Shown piece after piece: positions 23,204-35,001 of a stretch of DNA of 64,000 nt. The stretch's first letter is position 1; each line of letters opens with the position of its first letter. The notes under the pieces were generated by a model, which worked only from the letters and a program-made list of their open reading frames with translations, was not told the origin of the DNA and did not search any database. Source of the stretch: Copromyces sp. CBS 386.78 (taxonomy: Eukaryota > Ascomycota > Sordariomycetes > Sordariales > Sordariaceae); assembly GCA_030685235.1 (NCBI GenBank), contig MU839095.1, positions 310,001 to 374,000 of the forward strand, read 5' to 3'. The position numbers and the translations under genes are program-made.

Positions 23204-26046
23204 ATGCCCCTTAAGCGCTCCTTCCTTAATAATAATAATAATTTCTAATGGTCGAAGCGGCTTTTATAATTTAATACCCGCGTAATTCGAGTAAATACTG
23301 TATTTAAAGCCGGAAATATAAACGATACTAATAATAAGCGGGCGGAGGATATAGAGGCGATAATAAGCGGTATTATTATTCTAAAGATTTTTAGCTAATT
23401 AGACCGGCCTAATCCTAAAATTATATTCGTTAATAATAATAATAATAATATAGTAGAAGGTAATAATACTACTAAATTTACGAAGGTAAGTATTACGGGT
23501 AAGTAGCCTATTCGCCGTACTTTATTTATACTTGCTAACCCTATACGGTATATTACGATCTAACTGCCTACTACTATTGCCTCTCTAGCTATCTCAATTT
23601 CGTTTACTCCTTTAATAATTACTTTATTTTTTCGAATTCCCGCCGTTATTTCCGCCGTTATTCCTGTTCGTATTTGAACTCTTTACGCCCCGGCGCGCCC
23701 CCGGGCTAAGAAATAGTCGCCGCCGCCTCCCTATTACGAAACCCTTATCGAAGATAAAAATAGATCCTATTGCGTAATAATTATAAATAATAGTAGGGAG
23801 GACGAATATCCGCCTTTATTTTAGGTATTATAAGTATTATAAAGCGAGGTTAAGGTCGTTAAAATAGTCGAGCGACCGGCGCCGGCTAGAAAATTGCGTA
23901 AACTAAAGGTAATATTAGTACCGCCCCGAGTCCCCGATTATTTTAATATCTTATTTATATATAATAGTATATAATTAGTAGATAGGAATTTCAACGATTT
24001 CTTTACAAAGCCCGGTAAATTATTTACTCTTATTTTGAACGATTGTATATTTATTAAGAAGGACGATTTTGGTAAGGTCTATCTAAACGATTACGACCTT
24101 AGTATTAGGTTTTTAACTAAATTGCAATATATTAAAAATAATTTTATAGAAGTTGCTCGTAATAAATATAATATTATTAATATAAATCCCTATATTATTA
24201 TATAATATACGGATTAGGCGGCTAATATATAGGAAACGAATAGGAAAAGTATAATATTCTTTTAAGATTGTGTTATCTTTAAGAAAGATAATTTAGTTAC
24301 GCCGTTTAATAATAGTAATATTTCGAAGGTGATTATTAGTTTTGTAAAGTAATTAGTTGAATAATACTTTTTTATAATTATAATTTATTTCCGTATTATT
24401 AGCGGATTTTAGCGGTAAAATAATTCTACTTCTATATTTAATACGCCTACCCTATTATAAATTGCCTCCTTTATAGAATAATTAGCTAATTATAATATTT
24501 TGTAATTAAAATTATAATTTTAATTATAGTATAATTCCTTTCGCCCGCCTTCTTACTATTATTAACCTTCTTACTAATTGTTTCGCTAGCCTTCTATATT
24601 TGCTACCGTATTTATTGCTACGCCCGCTAGTATTTCTAAATATTTAACGACAATTAATACTGGCCGTAAATTTATAACGAATTTAATATTATACGAATTT
24701 AAGGATAAATACGATTGTAAATGCGAAGTATAGAAAGAGGGTAGGGAATCCGTTAATTTATTATATAATAAATTAGTTAAAGTATAAGGGTATAACTTCG
24801 TTCGCGAATATAAAAATTATTATAAAGGGTAAGAATATTATTAGTATTATATTTTTTTTAATTAGAAATATTATTTTATTTTAATGGTAAAGAATTTCGT
24901 TATTTAGGTTAGTGCTATTATTATTAAATAAATTACAATTAATTAACTTTTACCTAAAATAACTTTATAGTAGTTTAATTCGTTTTAATAGTTATTTGTT
25001 TCTTTCGCCGGCGCGCTAATACTTAAATAATTAAATAATTAATAATTTTAACCGTTCGTACTATATGCTATTCCGGGTATAAAACGTAATAATAGTATAA
25101 GGGGTTTTATACTCGTACTTCAAATTTTTAACTTTAATTTTTAAAATAATTATTAAATTAATAATAATGTATATAGGGTTAATAGTAATAATAATAATAT
25201 TAGAACACTCCTTACCCTACTTCTTATACTCGTATTTAACGAATATAGGAATATAAATATAGGTATAATAGGTATAGGATTATTAGAACTTATATTATTT
25301 ATTTTACTTATATTACTTAATGGTATTAGTATTATTTCTACTTTTTGTACTAATAATAACCTTTAACCTTCCTCCCTTCTATTATTATTATTGCTAGATT
25401 AATCGCCTAATGCCTGTATTATTGACTTTATAAAGTAATTAATCTTTAGACTCGCGCTGAAAATTAATAAAAATAATGCGTTAAAAGAAGCGCTATATAA
25501 CTTCAAAAATTCCCTTATATCCGGGAAATTATTATTCTACAATGTATAAAACTTGCTGCTTTTATAGTATTTCGCTTATAGAATTAATAAAAATATTTAT
25601 ATTATAATTAAAAAGGCTATTAAGGATTATTTTTACTTCGAACGTAATTATATCTAGCGGTTATTGTTACTATTACTATATAATATTCTAATATTGCTAT
25701 ATAATATTTTAGTACTGTAACTGTAGTAAATACCCCCCTAGACTATTAATCCTATAAAATTATTATAGCCGTAAAATAAATATTTATTTATCGCTATCGT
25801 ATATATTACTAACCGTTTATATTATTAATAACTATACTTTTAAATTCCCTTTAAAATATAAACCTCGTACCCGATTGCAATCTTCCCGCTTTTGACGACC
25901 GTATTTACAATAGCTTTATTTAAGACTACGTAGACGAAGAGATTAACTCCGATAATAGTTTATATATAAACGATAACCCTACCGCTAGCGAAGTAAAACC
26001 TATTTCTATTAATAATGACGACGACGATAAAGATAACGAACTCTAA
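23204..26046 (+). pseudogene. long plus-strand coding relic of the transposon (unknown function)
   Basis: Reading TAA/TAG as RIP-altered CAA/CAG, a frame runs on from ATG CCC CTT AAG at 23204 with few true breaks. Recognisable stretches are KPGKLFTLILND (about 24008), YLNDYDLSIRFLTKLQ (about 24085) and an acidic end NNDDDDKDNEL just before a stop at 26044. The total length is not a multiple of three, so there are indels or introns. In copy 2 the matching start codon is ATA (G-to-A). The same order of blocks occurs in both copies, so this was a real gene of roughly 900 codons. I recognise no domain; it is not the transposase, which lies on the other strand. Confidence 0.55.
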
Positions 26047-26349
26047 GAGGGGGATTATATATACGAGGGGAAGCGAGCTCTAAAGAGGGGGATTATATAT
26101 ATAGAGGGATTATTATATATAATAATACTATTTGAAGGATTTATAATACTTTTAATACTTTTAGTACTTTTAGTATTTCTAGTACTCTAGGGGGTTTTCT
26201 TATTATTACTACTTTCTTTATATATTAGCGGTATTTTCTTATATTTATATTCGTTTCTAGCTACGAATTACCTCCAATTTCGATAATATTTATCTCGCTA
26301 TATCTATTATATAAATTAATATTCTATATTATTATACTTATTATGTTTA

Positions 26350-27480
26350 ATTCGTATAATTAATCCCTATATAGCGTATCGTAATTTTTTATTTCGTTAG
26401 CTTCGTTAAATTCGTTAGAGGGTATATATATTTAGCGATAATACTTTTATATAATATTAATTCGTTACCCTACTTCCTACGTTACCCCCTTAAAAAAAGT
26501 TTTAAATTCCCCCTCCTTTAATCGATTATTATTAGCGTACTAATATTACCGCCTTATATATACCTTTACGTCGCTAAAGTATATTTCGATAGGGTTGAAA
26601 TTAAGGGAGTATAATAATAAGAATTAAAGTAAAATATTTTTATTATTATAAGCGATTTTAATAGAGGGATTTTTATATTATAACGCGTTGTCTATTATTA
26701 AAATACTATTACGGTTAAAAAAGGGATTTATTTTAAAGAATACCTCTTCTTCGAATTATATAATAAATTTAGCCGTATTAATTATTCTCTTATAATATAG
26801 TACGTCGATAAGGCTATTGATAATTAACGTTAATAATAAATAGAACCGTTTACCTTTAATTAGGGTGGTATTTAATTATAGAAATATACCTTTTAGCGCT
26901 TATCCTATACAACGAATACTATCCCTCTTATTAATTCTAAATTTATTATAAAATATATATATCTTTATTAAAAATTTCGAAACTTTCTATAATTAATCGA
27001 ATTTTAATAGATCGCTATATTAAGAAACTTTATAGGCTATCCTTTTATTCTTCTATTTCAAAGCCTTTAAATATTTTGAAATAATTATTATTAATACGTA
27101 TATATTTAGTTTATTAGCGAGAAAATATTATATTTTATTAAAATAAAGGTCGGGTTTATATTAAAGGAATTCGAGAATTTCTTATATATTAATAAGTTAA
27201 ATATAATTCGAAATTATTATACGTATATATTTATACTAACCTCTATAGTTTAAGGCGCTAGTATAATAGAATTAAAGGGAATACGAAGCTTTAAATATAG
27301 CTTGCCAATTATATTATAATTCTTTTTCAAGCGTTAGATCTATCGTTTACTAATACTAACGGTTTACACGATTTTACGTAAATACTCGCTAGTGACTAGC
27401 ATTACGTAAATAGTTTGCCGCTGTTAGCTATTTGTATAGTGCGTTATGGTCGTAATTGTTGTACGTCGATATAGCTTTAA
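26350..27480 (-). pseudogene. DD34E Tc1/mariner-type transposase relic, copy 1
   Basis: On the minus strand the frame shows ILIIDNAL with Asp at 26690-26692, then LNFNPIEIYFSDVKVYIRR with Glu at 26585-26587. That leaves 34 residues between Asp and Glu, the Tc1 DD34E spacing. Upstream, RDSIRCI, a lysine-glycine word and a TIDG-like word match the fold around the first Asp of this superfamily. Many CAA/CAG and TGG codons now read as stops, so it cannot make an active enzyme. The N-terminal helix-turn-helix part towards 27480 is too mutated to place exactly. Confidence 0.8.
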
Positions 27481-27571
27481 TTTCCGGTCGAAACGGTCAA
27501 ATTTGAGTGCAAATCGAGTATAAAACGACGGAGTTATCAATCTTTACGATCTGGAAAGTCGATGTTGATGC

Positions 27572-27634
27572 ATGTGTGTGTATCTGGCGGCTAGATGCAA
27601 AAGTGGGGACTGACACCGTGCTTGCAAGGCACAG
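27572..27634 (-). repeat. right terminal inverted repeat, copy 1
   Basis: It ends AAAAGTGGGGACTGACACCG, then TG and the outer arm CTTGCAAGGCACAG. It pairs with 22931-22993. The eight bases CTTGCAAG directly outside the inner repeat are the same on both sides, but the word is palindromic, so it cannot by itself tell a target-site duplication from an inverted arm. Confidence 0.85.
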
Positions 27635-28334
27635 CGGCTCCTTGCGCTGCCAGGGGCAAAGTCACCCACCCACAAGTGTGTAAACTTGACGCTTGACAGA
27701 AAGGTCACACCAAAGCCCGAACCTTCAGGGTCCTCACAGGGCCAAACAAACGAGCCAGTTCCGACTTTCACCCAACCGCAGCTCAAAAGAGTATCGTTGG
27801 CCTCAACGCGATAGCTGGATCATCAACGGAGTCACGGATTGATGGATGAAGGAAAACGGCCCGTTCCTAGTCGTCAGTGCGCGTCCACACCGCTGGCTGA
27901 CAATGTGCCCGTCCCAACTGTTGGTTGTCGTTGTTTCCACCCGCAATTTGAGGGTTGACAACGGATAGAAATCAGGGGACAGAAGCCGAAACTCACGATG
28001 TGCTAAAACGGCCTCGGAAGGGAGCCATCGTAAGCGAGATCAGCCAATGAGGATCATCAGGACCGCATGCCACCACGTGGGTGCGGCTCCACTTGTGGAG
28101 GATGTTAGAGGTCCCTCAGCGGGAGTTCAGCGGTCCCAGGTCTCAAATCCAGACCCTGTGGCGGGCCTTGACCATGGTACACCTAACAATAACAACGAAA
28201 GCATTTCCATCCATACAGGTAGGTATCTGATTCATGGTCTCGGTCATGTTGATAGCTTCAGACCAAAAGCGAACCAAAAGTGGAAAGGAAAGAATATGAT
28301 ATCCCAGATCCATACGGCCAAGGCCAAGTCTTCT
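27635..28334. other. intergenic, no gene seen
   Basis: 700 bp of normal composition between the transposon and the DUF7053 gene's 3' end. It contains the E-box-like CCACGTGG at about 28073. RIP composition stops sharply at the element boundary, so RIP has not leaked into this flank. Confidence 0.45.
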
Positions 28335-28938
28335 TCAAGCTACCTCTAGATCTACCCCGCCTGAACCCTCTAGCCTCTTCACCATCTTCCCGTGGATTCC
28401 TTCCCAAGCACTTTCACACTGGCCCTTGGCAATTCCAATCAACAACCTCGAGCAACTGATCTCTACATTTTCCACAATCTCCAAACTCCCATCTTCCCCC
28501 TCTTTGATCTCCCACACGGTCTCCATAACCATTGACAGCGGGCTTCTGATTCGAACAAAAAGGCCAGTCTCGAGCTTCGCGAACTCATACGTACTGACAA
28601 CGTTGCTGTCCCACAACCCGGCGGGCAGCGTGTGGATAACATCGGTGACCTTGTAGGACTTGGTCTCGCCTAGCACTCGCGGCTGCACAGCACTTGGAAT
28701 GGTTGGCGGCGTCCTGGGGGTGAGAGGCTCGCATTTGGCGAGATGCGGGTCGCACGAGAGAAGGAACTCGTGGTCTTGTAGCAGTTCTATCGCCTGTTCC
28801 CGGGTGGTTTTCGGTGGGATGGGCGACTTGTGTAAGAGTTGAGCTTTGGTTGAGAGGACTGAAATGGTCTTTCTGTTAGCGATGTGATCGTCCGAGGTAA
28901 GCAAGGAGTTTTGGGATTCACCGGTACTAACATGACAT
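28335..28938 (-). CDS. DUF7053-type fungal protein
   Basis: Two exons, complement(join(28335..28858, 28932..28938)), encode 176 residues. The first coding exon is only 7 nt (ATGTCAT), followed by a GTTAGT donor, a CGCTAACAG branch region and the ATTTCAG acceptor. The resulting start MSFLSTKAQLLHKSPIPP continues into TTREQAIELLQDHEFLLSCDP, a pattern I associate with the DUF7053 family, a START-like lipid-binding-type fold of unknown role in filamentous fungi. The C-terminus (RLLIGIAKGQCESAWEGIHG) is the expected terminal helix. Family membership is judged by eye. Confidence 0.7.
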
Positions 28939-29692
28939 TTGTGGGTTTCTCGATCAAAGTCTGTGAGTATGGACTGTAAGTGTTTAGAATAACCATATGC
29001 TCAGCTTGGTTGATCGGTCAAGACCTATTAAGTGCTTCCCTGTTTAGGAGTGACGCTGTAGTGTATTTACACAACGGGCTGCTCGGTTCCTTCGAAAGTC
29101 TGGCCGTTGTCGGATCCAAAACAGCTAAAGACCAGTTGAAACAATTATCCCCAAGCCACGGATCAAGAACCATGGTTCCATTGGATATAAGCGCCAACTC
29201 ATGTTCACCGTTGTCGCAATATTCTGAAGTAGTTATCACTCACACAGCAACATAAGGCCTGACTGTTAGTCGGGCTCCTTTTTAGGCTTTCAAAAGTAAG
29301 AGAATTGCGAACAAAACAGTACATTGTTACCGAGGACTTCCAAAGACGTCGTTCTAATACACCACCAAAGATGGCATGCTGGAATTGAAGAGGTAACAGA
29401 CGACGAATGTTGTCTGGAAGAAGGTACCAAGCCTAGAGACTCTGTTAGTACCAACCTGCAAGAGAAGTGTCTAGGTTAACAAAAAGATTGGAGCTGTACT
29501 TCCGGTGAGAGCATGGCAGGGTTAGGGTTCGCTCCCAAAATACCTAGAAAGGAGCTTGGGCCAATCGGTCGCGCAACTGATGATGTCGCATGGGATTGGC
29601 GCGACTTTCTCCATGAACCCTGAAGGCCAAACCAAAAAATCATCAGGTCATAATATCGGGATTCCAGCACCATCACAAGTGCTGTGGCTACC
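28939..29692. promoter_or_regulatory. divergent promoter region DUF7053 gene / COQ6
   Basis: 754 bp between divergent starts, holding both promoters. Short frames on either strand have no coding bias. No specific site is recognised. Confidence 0.4.
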
Positions 29693-31227
29693 ATGGAAGC
29701 AGTAGCAAGGAGAAAGGCAGTTGCCTATGTCTGCAGGAGCTGCACTCGGCAATTCCAACGACAACTTCGACGAAACTACTCGAACTCTGCTCCACGACCT
29801 GACATCTACGATGTGGTGTGTGTTGGTGGAGGACCGGCAGGTCTGAGTCTCTTGACTGCCCTACGTAAGTCGCCAAATTGTATGCCAACGCTATATCTGG
29901 TCAATCGCTTACTTGTAGGTCTCTAGGCGCCAATCCCGTCACTTCCCACCTCCGAGTTGCCCTAGTCGAAGCACAGGATCTATCCAAAGTCAAGTCATGG
30001 AAGCTACCCCCAAACAAGTACTCGAACCGGTGCAGCTCCCTCACCCCCACATCCGCCCTCTTCCTCGACCAGATTGGTGCCTGGGAACACCTCGATCAAA
30101 CCAGAGTCCAACCGTACCACGAAATGCAAGTTTGGGATGGCGTCACGGATGCTCGGATCGAATTCGACTGGGCCCCCGGTTCGGCTCCGGTAGAAGGAAC
30201 CACGATTGCTTACATGAACGAGAACCTCAACCTCACATCCGGCCTCCTGAAGCGACTGGAGCAGCTCGGCGGCGTATCGGTATTCGAGGGTGCCAAGGTT
30301 GAAAACATCACTTTTGGCGAGGAGACGGAGGACCTGGACCTTAGCCAATGGCCGGTCGTACACATTTCTGGAGGCAAGCAGCTTACTGCCCGCCTTTTGG
30401 TTGGAGCCGATGGAGCAAACAGCCCAGTCCGTGCTTTCGCTGGTATTGATGCGAAGGGTTGGGACTACAACAGACACGGCGTGGTGGCCACGCTAGAGAT
30501 GGAGGGCGAGGGCTGGGGCGGAGAGCACACCAAGATTGCCTACCAGAGGTTCCTCCCCACCGGTCCAGTTGCTATGCTCCCCATGCCTGGAAATGTTGCG
30601 ACACTTGTCTGGTCTACAACCCCCGAGAATGCCTCATTACTCAAGAGCCTCTCGCCCAAGGATTTTGTGGCTATGGTGAACGCAGCATTCCGTCTGAGCA
30701 CAGTGGATCTGGCCTTCATGCACACTCAAGGGACGGACCAAGACGACGAGTATTCATGGAGGTTACAACACACATCCTTCAACCCCCGGGCGATTCCACA
30801 GACCGTCGTTGGAGTGCAAGAAGGCACGGTTGCATCCTTCCCGTTGAAGATGCGCCACGCCGATACCTACATCGGAGAGCGTGTTGCTTTGGTCGGCGAT
30901 GCCGCTCATACCATTCACCCGCTGGCCGGTCAAGGCCTGAACCAGGGCCAGGGCGATGTGCAGAGCCTGGCCAAGACGATCGAGTTCGCCGTTACCCACG
31001 GACAGGATATCGGAAGTATCATGTCACTCGAGTCCTATGTGTCGGAACGATACACAGCAAACCATGTGCTCCTTGGGGTCGTTGATAAGCTCCATAAGCT
31101 TTACTCTGCCGAAAGCGGCCCGTTAGTGCCCTTGAGATCACTTGGCCTGAATGCCGTTAATGCTCTTGGGCCGTTGAAGAGCTTCTTCATGAAGCAGGCT
31201 GCGGGAAGCGGCACCAAGATCTTCTGA
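29693..31227 (+). CDS. COQ6: COQ6 ubiquinone biosynthesis monooxygenase
   Basis: Two exons, join(29693..29864, 29927..31227), encode 490 residues. The first in-frame ATG is 29693; the upstream GTG is not used. An Arg-rich mitochondrial presequence (RRKAVAYVCRSCTRQFQRQL) is followed by the FAD Rossmann motif VCVGGGPAGLS. The DG motif GADGANSPVR and the GD motif ALVGDAAHTIHPLAGQGLN complete the flavin-binding set of UbiH/COQ6 hydroxylases. The acceptor TCTCTAG|GC was taken because the earlier TTGTAG leads straight into a stop. COQ6 is a matrix-side flavoprotein of the coenzyme Q synthome that hydroxylates the ring at C5, taking electrons from ferredoxin. Confidence 0.95.
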
Positions 31228-32724
31228 GCTCAGACCCTCCATTTCCAGGCAGGATGGGCGGCTTTCGGAGTAGTGTATATTTACTTGTACCAACTTTAGC
31301 CATGTGTCATGTATCACCATACCCCCGTACGAGTTTGCTTCTAGGGAACAACTGAACCGATCTTCCGCGAGATCATTGGTAAAGCGGAGCCTCAAAGACC
31401 CCTCAATAACGCTGCGAGACGGACCTGTCCGATGTTCGAATCGTGACTCCCGTCTGTGACAAACACTGCCGATGGACCTAGACGACCTCTTAAACCACAT
31501 CGGATCAAAAAATGCCCCTTACGCGATCTCCTCACGCTTCGGTCCGATATCCTTGGATTCACACCGAGGCAGCTGAACTAGGCTTCAGCGGCTGGTTTAC
31601 TCTACCTTGTGATTCCACATCCTCTATTTCCAAGGCCCAGCCCTTCGGTTCATTGGATTCATGCTTGCCTTGTCTCTCCTGCTGCTCCATTCTGTGCAGT
31701 CCACCCTTCCTTCTGCCTCGCAGTGGTATCACCAATATCCACTGGCTAGTCCTGGCCCCTTGGTTCGCCCTCACAACGTGCTGGCAGAGGAAGATTCTCA
31801 AACTGCAGTATCTTGTTGAACGGGCACGTACGAAGTGTCCAGCTCTACACGCGTGGAGCGATATAGTCTTCCCTTTACGAATCCAGGCAACAACTTGGAC
31901 CACCGGCCTCACTTAGCGCACTCATATGTACGAGACACAATCTGTTCATTTATCCAACCAGGCATCTATCACATTGCCTCTAGGCAGACTTCTCCGCGGG
32001 AGGGGGATATCAGCGTTTACAAGTTCAACCTCAAATCTGCCCCAATTCGACTGTCGTTAATCGGACGAATCATCACCGGCGACTGGCCGACTCTCCCGAT
32101 CCCTCCTTGTTCTGTATCGAACATATTCGGGCAGTGGTCATCTGCGGCGAAATTAGCTGCTTGGTTGTTGGGTGACATCCTCACCAACTTGAACTTGGGT
32201 TACCTTTGCCAGCATCAGAAGTCGAACAAGGTTTCCATCCGCAGTGAGTCTGCTCAAAAACACTGCGTCTCCAGCAAGGTTCTCATCCGTGTGTCGTACA
32301 ATGAAGACAGGCCCCTTCGAGTATCAGAGTATTCACGTTCGGTACCGAATATCAAACGCCCCGGGAGGACTCAGGTGCTGAAACATGCAGGCGATCTTCG
32401 ACATTTACTGATCCAGGAAGGATTGTCTCCATCAAACCCATTAAGGTCGCTCAAAGCTGCCTCCTAACGGTTGACGACACAGTTACAACAACATCGAAGG
32501 AACCTCGACGGGTAATCGAAGTAGAAATCTAGGATCGGCTGGCAGTTTCACTCATTCGACATCCGTCAACTTCGGAGCATGAAGCCTTCGCCGATATCTC
32601 TAGTACGCACCATCGTCACCAGATCAACTACAGCCTTAGTTCCTAAGCAATACCTCCAGAGTGTTGCTTAGCTAGGCCGAACTAGCACGAAATTTCCTTG
32701 CGAGCGGCTCAAGTCCATAGAGGG
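31228..32724. other. intergenic, no gene supported
   Basis: About 1.5 kb between two plus-strand genes. A 210-codon open frame (31835-32467) starts only at GTG, has no internal ATG and no coding bias; it is rejected below. The stretch should contain the COQ6 3' UTR and the promoter of the Cys-rich gene. Confidence 0.5.
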
Positions 32725-34335
32725 ATGTGTATCCAAGAGTATATCGCCTACCAATGTGGGCACCGCACACCGGGCGTCGTCCGCCCGTGCCCTCTTACCA
32801 CCGCAGGACACAACTTCCCCGTCTGCACCATTCAGCCGTCCAAGCAACACCTAGCCCAAACCATGTGTGGCCCCTGTGAGAGACTCCTACACTCACGATG
32901 GGTACTCATTCGCGAGTGGGAGCATCGCTGGCTGCATGAGCGTGGAGTCTGCGGTTGCGATGTGGTATTCCCCGGCCTTCTTACCCGGCCTCGCGTCATT
33001 GGCAACGTCTCAGACTCAGAGGAGGAGGAGGACGTCACCGAACGGGGTAGCGGCGACACAATCGGACATTATGGTTTTGCTCCCGGTGATACAGCGGAGG
33101 CAGAAGAGGCACAGCAAGGACAAGGTCGTACAGGAGGAAGTCACCATCACATCCCGCCCATATTCACCGAAACCACCGTCGCCGGCGACCAGCAGCGCGT
33201 CGCCATCCGCCTTCCAAGCTTGTACGCGGCAGAGTGGCTGGCCGATCACCGCGCTCTTCATGATAGCGGACGATGCCAGTGTCCTGTCCAGTTCGCGCCG
33301 TTCCAGCCTGCCATGGGCGAGTACGACATGAGTGCCGAGGAACGGGAGTTTCTCGAGGAATACCGCCAGAATGAAAACCGTACCCGGGCGATAAACGAGA
33401 GCGAGGGAGTAATTGCGCTGCGGATGGCCCAGATTAACGATACGTTTGGACCTTTCAATCCAGCTGCTGCTACTGCTGCATCATCAGCCCCGGCCAAACC
33501 GACTCCTGTGTCTGACTTACCTCCTCCTACGGGCCCTCGTCGTGCCAGAGCTGCCTCGCATCACTATCAGAGCCAGAACCACGGTCTTTATCATCAACAG
33601 TTTCATCAGGGACAGGTTGGACACCAGAACAACCAGCCAAGGTATTCCCCTTCGTCAACGTTGGCCACGAACACCTCCGTGCCCTTCCCCCAGGGGCAGT
33701 CTTTCGATACAGTACCGCAATATCATCAGCAACAACAGTCCCTTTTCGGCCTGGCAGACCAGATGATTCAGCTCCCTATTTCAACCGCACAGGGAGGAGG
33801 ACATTCTTACTCGGGTCCGTCGAACTACAACAACAACAAGAACAACAACAATGAACATGTCTACGGACCAAACACTTTCGTACCGATGGGCATCGTTTTC
33901 CCCGATGATCACACTCACACCAACCAATCCGAGGCTAAGGGCGGACAGGGACAGCATCATCAGCAGCATCAAGAACTTCGTTCCTTGACCAGTAGCCTTC
34001 CCCCACCCTCGCTTCTTCCATTTCCTGGAAATCCCTACTGCGGTCTGCCCGTCGGCTCGGGACCAGAGGGCAGTGAAGTGCACATGCCTACCTGGGAGGA
34101 GTGTCCGCTGAGGCGGTGCAGGTCGAGTGTAGCTGGAGCTGGACCTAGAGTCGGGGTGTTTCCGAGCGAGATTGAAATTGAGACCGAGGAGATTGGGGCC
34201 GAAACCAATACCGGAGACGGAGACGGGAACGATGCCGAGAGTGGCTGTGGAACTCAACTTGCTGGCCTTGCTGAGCAGCAACATCGAACTGGTGGCTTGG
34301 GAGGAGGACACCAGCGAAGCTCATCGTACTCCTGA
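32725..34335 (+). CDS. Cys-rich N-terminus, low-complexity fungal protein
   Basis: A single exon of 536 residues from the first real ATG (32725). The N-terminal 82 residues hold regularly spaced Cys and His: YQCGHRTP, VRPCP, HNFPVC, MCGPCERLL and GVCGCDVVF, with Cys at 2, 11, 22, 34, 48, 51, 76 and 78. This looks like a zinc-binding module. A related word recurs near residue 184 (HRALHDSGRCQCPVQF against HRWLHERGVCGCDVVF), so the end of the module is duplicated. The rest is disordered: Gln/His-rich, Asn-rich (around 33825-33860) and Glu-rich at the C-terminus. Proteins with this CGH...RPCP start are frequent in filamentous fungi and uncharacterised. No signal peptide or membrane segment. Confidence 0.75.
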   Translation: MCIQEYIAYQCGHRTPGVVRPCPLTTAGHNFPVCTIQPSKQHLAQTMCGPCERLLHSRWVLIREWEHRWLHERGVCGCDVVFPGLLTRPRVIGNVSDSEEEEDVTERGSGDTIGHYGFAPGDTAEAEEAQQGQGRTGGSHHHIPPIFTETTVAGDQQRVAIRLPSLYAAEWLADHRALHDSGRCQCPVQFAPFQPAMGEYDMSAEEREFLEEYRQNENRTRAINESEGVIALRMAQINDTFGPFNPAAATAASSAPAKPTPVSDLPPPTGPRRARAASHHYQSQNHGLYHQQFHQGQVGHQNNQPRYSPSSTLATNTSVPFPQGQSFDTVPQYHQQQQSLFGLADQMIQLPISTAQGGGHSYSGPSNYNNNKNNNNEHVYGPNTFVPMGIVFPDDHTHTNQSEAKGGQGQHHQQHQELRSLTSSLPPPSLLPFPGNPYCGLPVGSGPEGSEVHMPTWEECPLRRCRSSVAGAGPRVGVFPSEIEIETEEIGAETNTGDGDGNDAESGCGTQLAGLAEQQHRTGGLGGGHQRSSSYS

Positions 34336-35001
34336 GCGGATTGAGGATTCTTCTCTTCAAGAGTCCTCCAGCTGGTGAGGCGTCTTGCCCTCTTTGCCTT
34401 CCCCGAACAAGATTGGTTGGGTCCTCTGTAGGAGTGACTCAGTTGATGTCTAATTAACAATACAGAAAAACAACGTACCAAGAAAAGGCAGAGAATGGCT
34501 ACAGTCCTTCATAGCGTAATTTGACGGCTGGGAGGTTATTGTAACAATAAAGCAGTCATCGCGTTGCGTTTTTCTCCAGTTCGCCTTACACCATACAACA
34601 TACAATCATGGCCGTCGAGGATTGATACAAATTCATCCAGACACAAAAATAATGACGGAGCAACAGCGCCAAGGACAGGCCGTGGCATAGCAGGACCCTC
34701 TCAGTCTCCTTTGAAATCAACGACTGAATTGGCCATTCTTCTTCTTCTCTTGCTGGTCTACCTTTATCTATGTTTCCTGTTCCGTTTTGCCAAGGAGGAT
34801 AAGAGAAGAAGCAGAAGAAGTCCCACCCACACCTTGATCAGCAAAACCTAAGTACTGTTTCTCCTTTCGGCTTTCTTTCAAGGTAAAAAAACACCGCGCG
34901 CGGCCTGCTTTCCCGCCTATTCACCATGCTTCATTCATCAAAAAGACCATCCTATCCGTTGCGTTCCATTTCACAGACTTTGCAAGCAGCAGCTCTCCAC
35001 A
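34336..35001. other. convergent 3' flanks
   Basis: 666 bp between converging genes, holding their 3' UTRs. A small frame at 34564-34851 has a hydrophobic Leu-rich stretch but no coding bias or ATG in good context and is not called. Confidence 0.45.

Larger units (their letters stand above)
22931..27634. mobile_element. RIP-degraded Tc1/mariner-type DNA transposon, copy 1
   Basis: A 4.7-kb element with terminal inverted repeats, extremely rich in TA and with almost every long frame broken by TAA/TAG, as expected of repeat-induced point mutation (C-to-T mainly at CpA). The inner termini (22945 inward and 27620 inward) share CACGGTGTCAGTCCCCACTT with one C/T difference and stay similar for about 48 bp. 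A further outer inverted arm (CTGTGCCTTGCAAG) lies at 22931-22944 and 27621-27634. A second copy with the same ends and internal order lies at 56827-61514. Inside are two convergent gene relics: a minus-strand DD34E transposase and a longer plus-strand frame of unknown function. Confidence 0.9.

Noticed and set aside
23040..27500. possible centromere or other natural AT-rich block
   Set aside because: The block has defined inverted termini and a second homologous copy, so a RIP-mutated transposon explains it.
31835..32467. 210-codon plus-strand open frame
   Set aside because: It starts at GTG, has no internal ATG, no coding bias and no recognisable domain.
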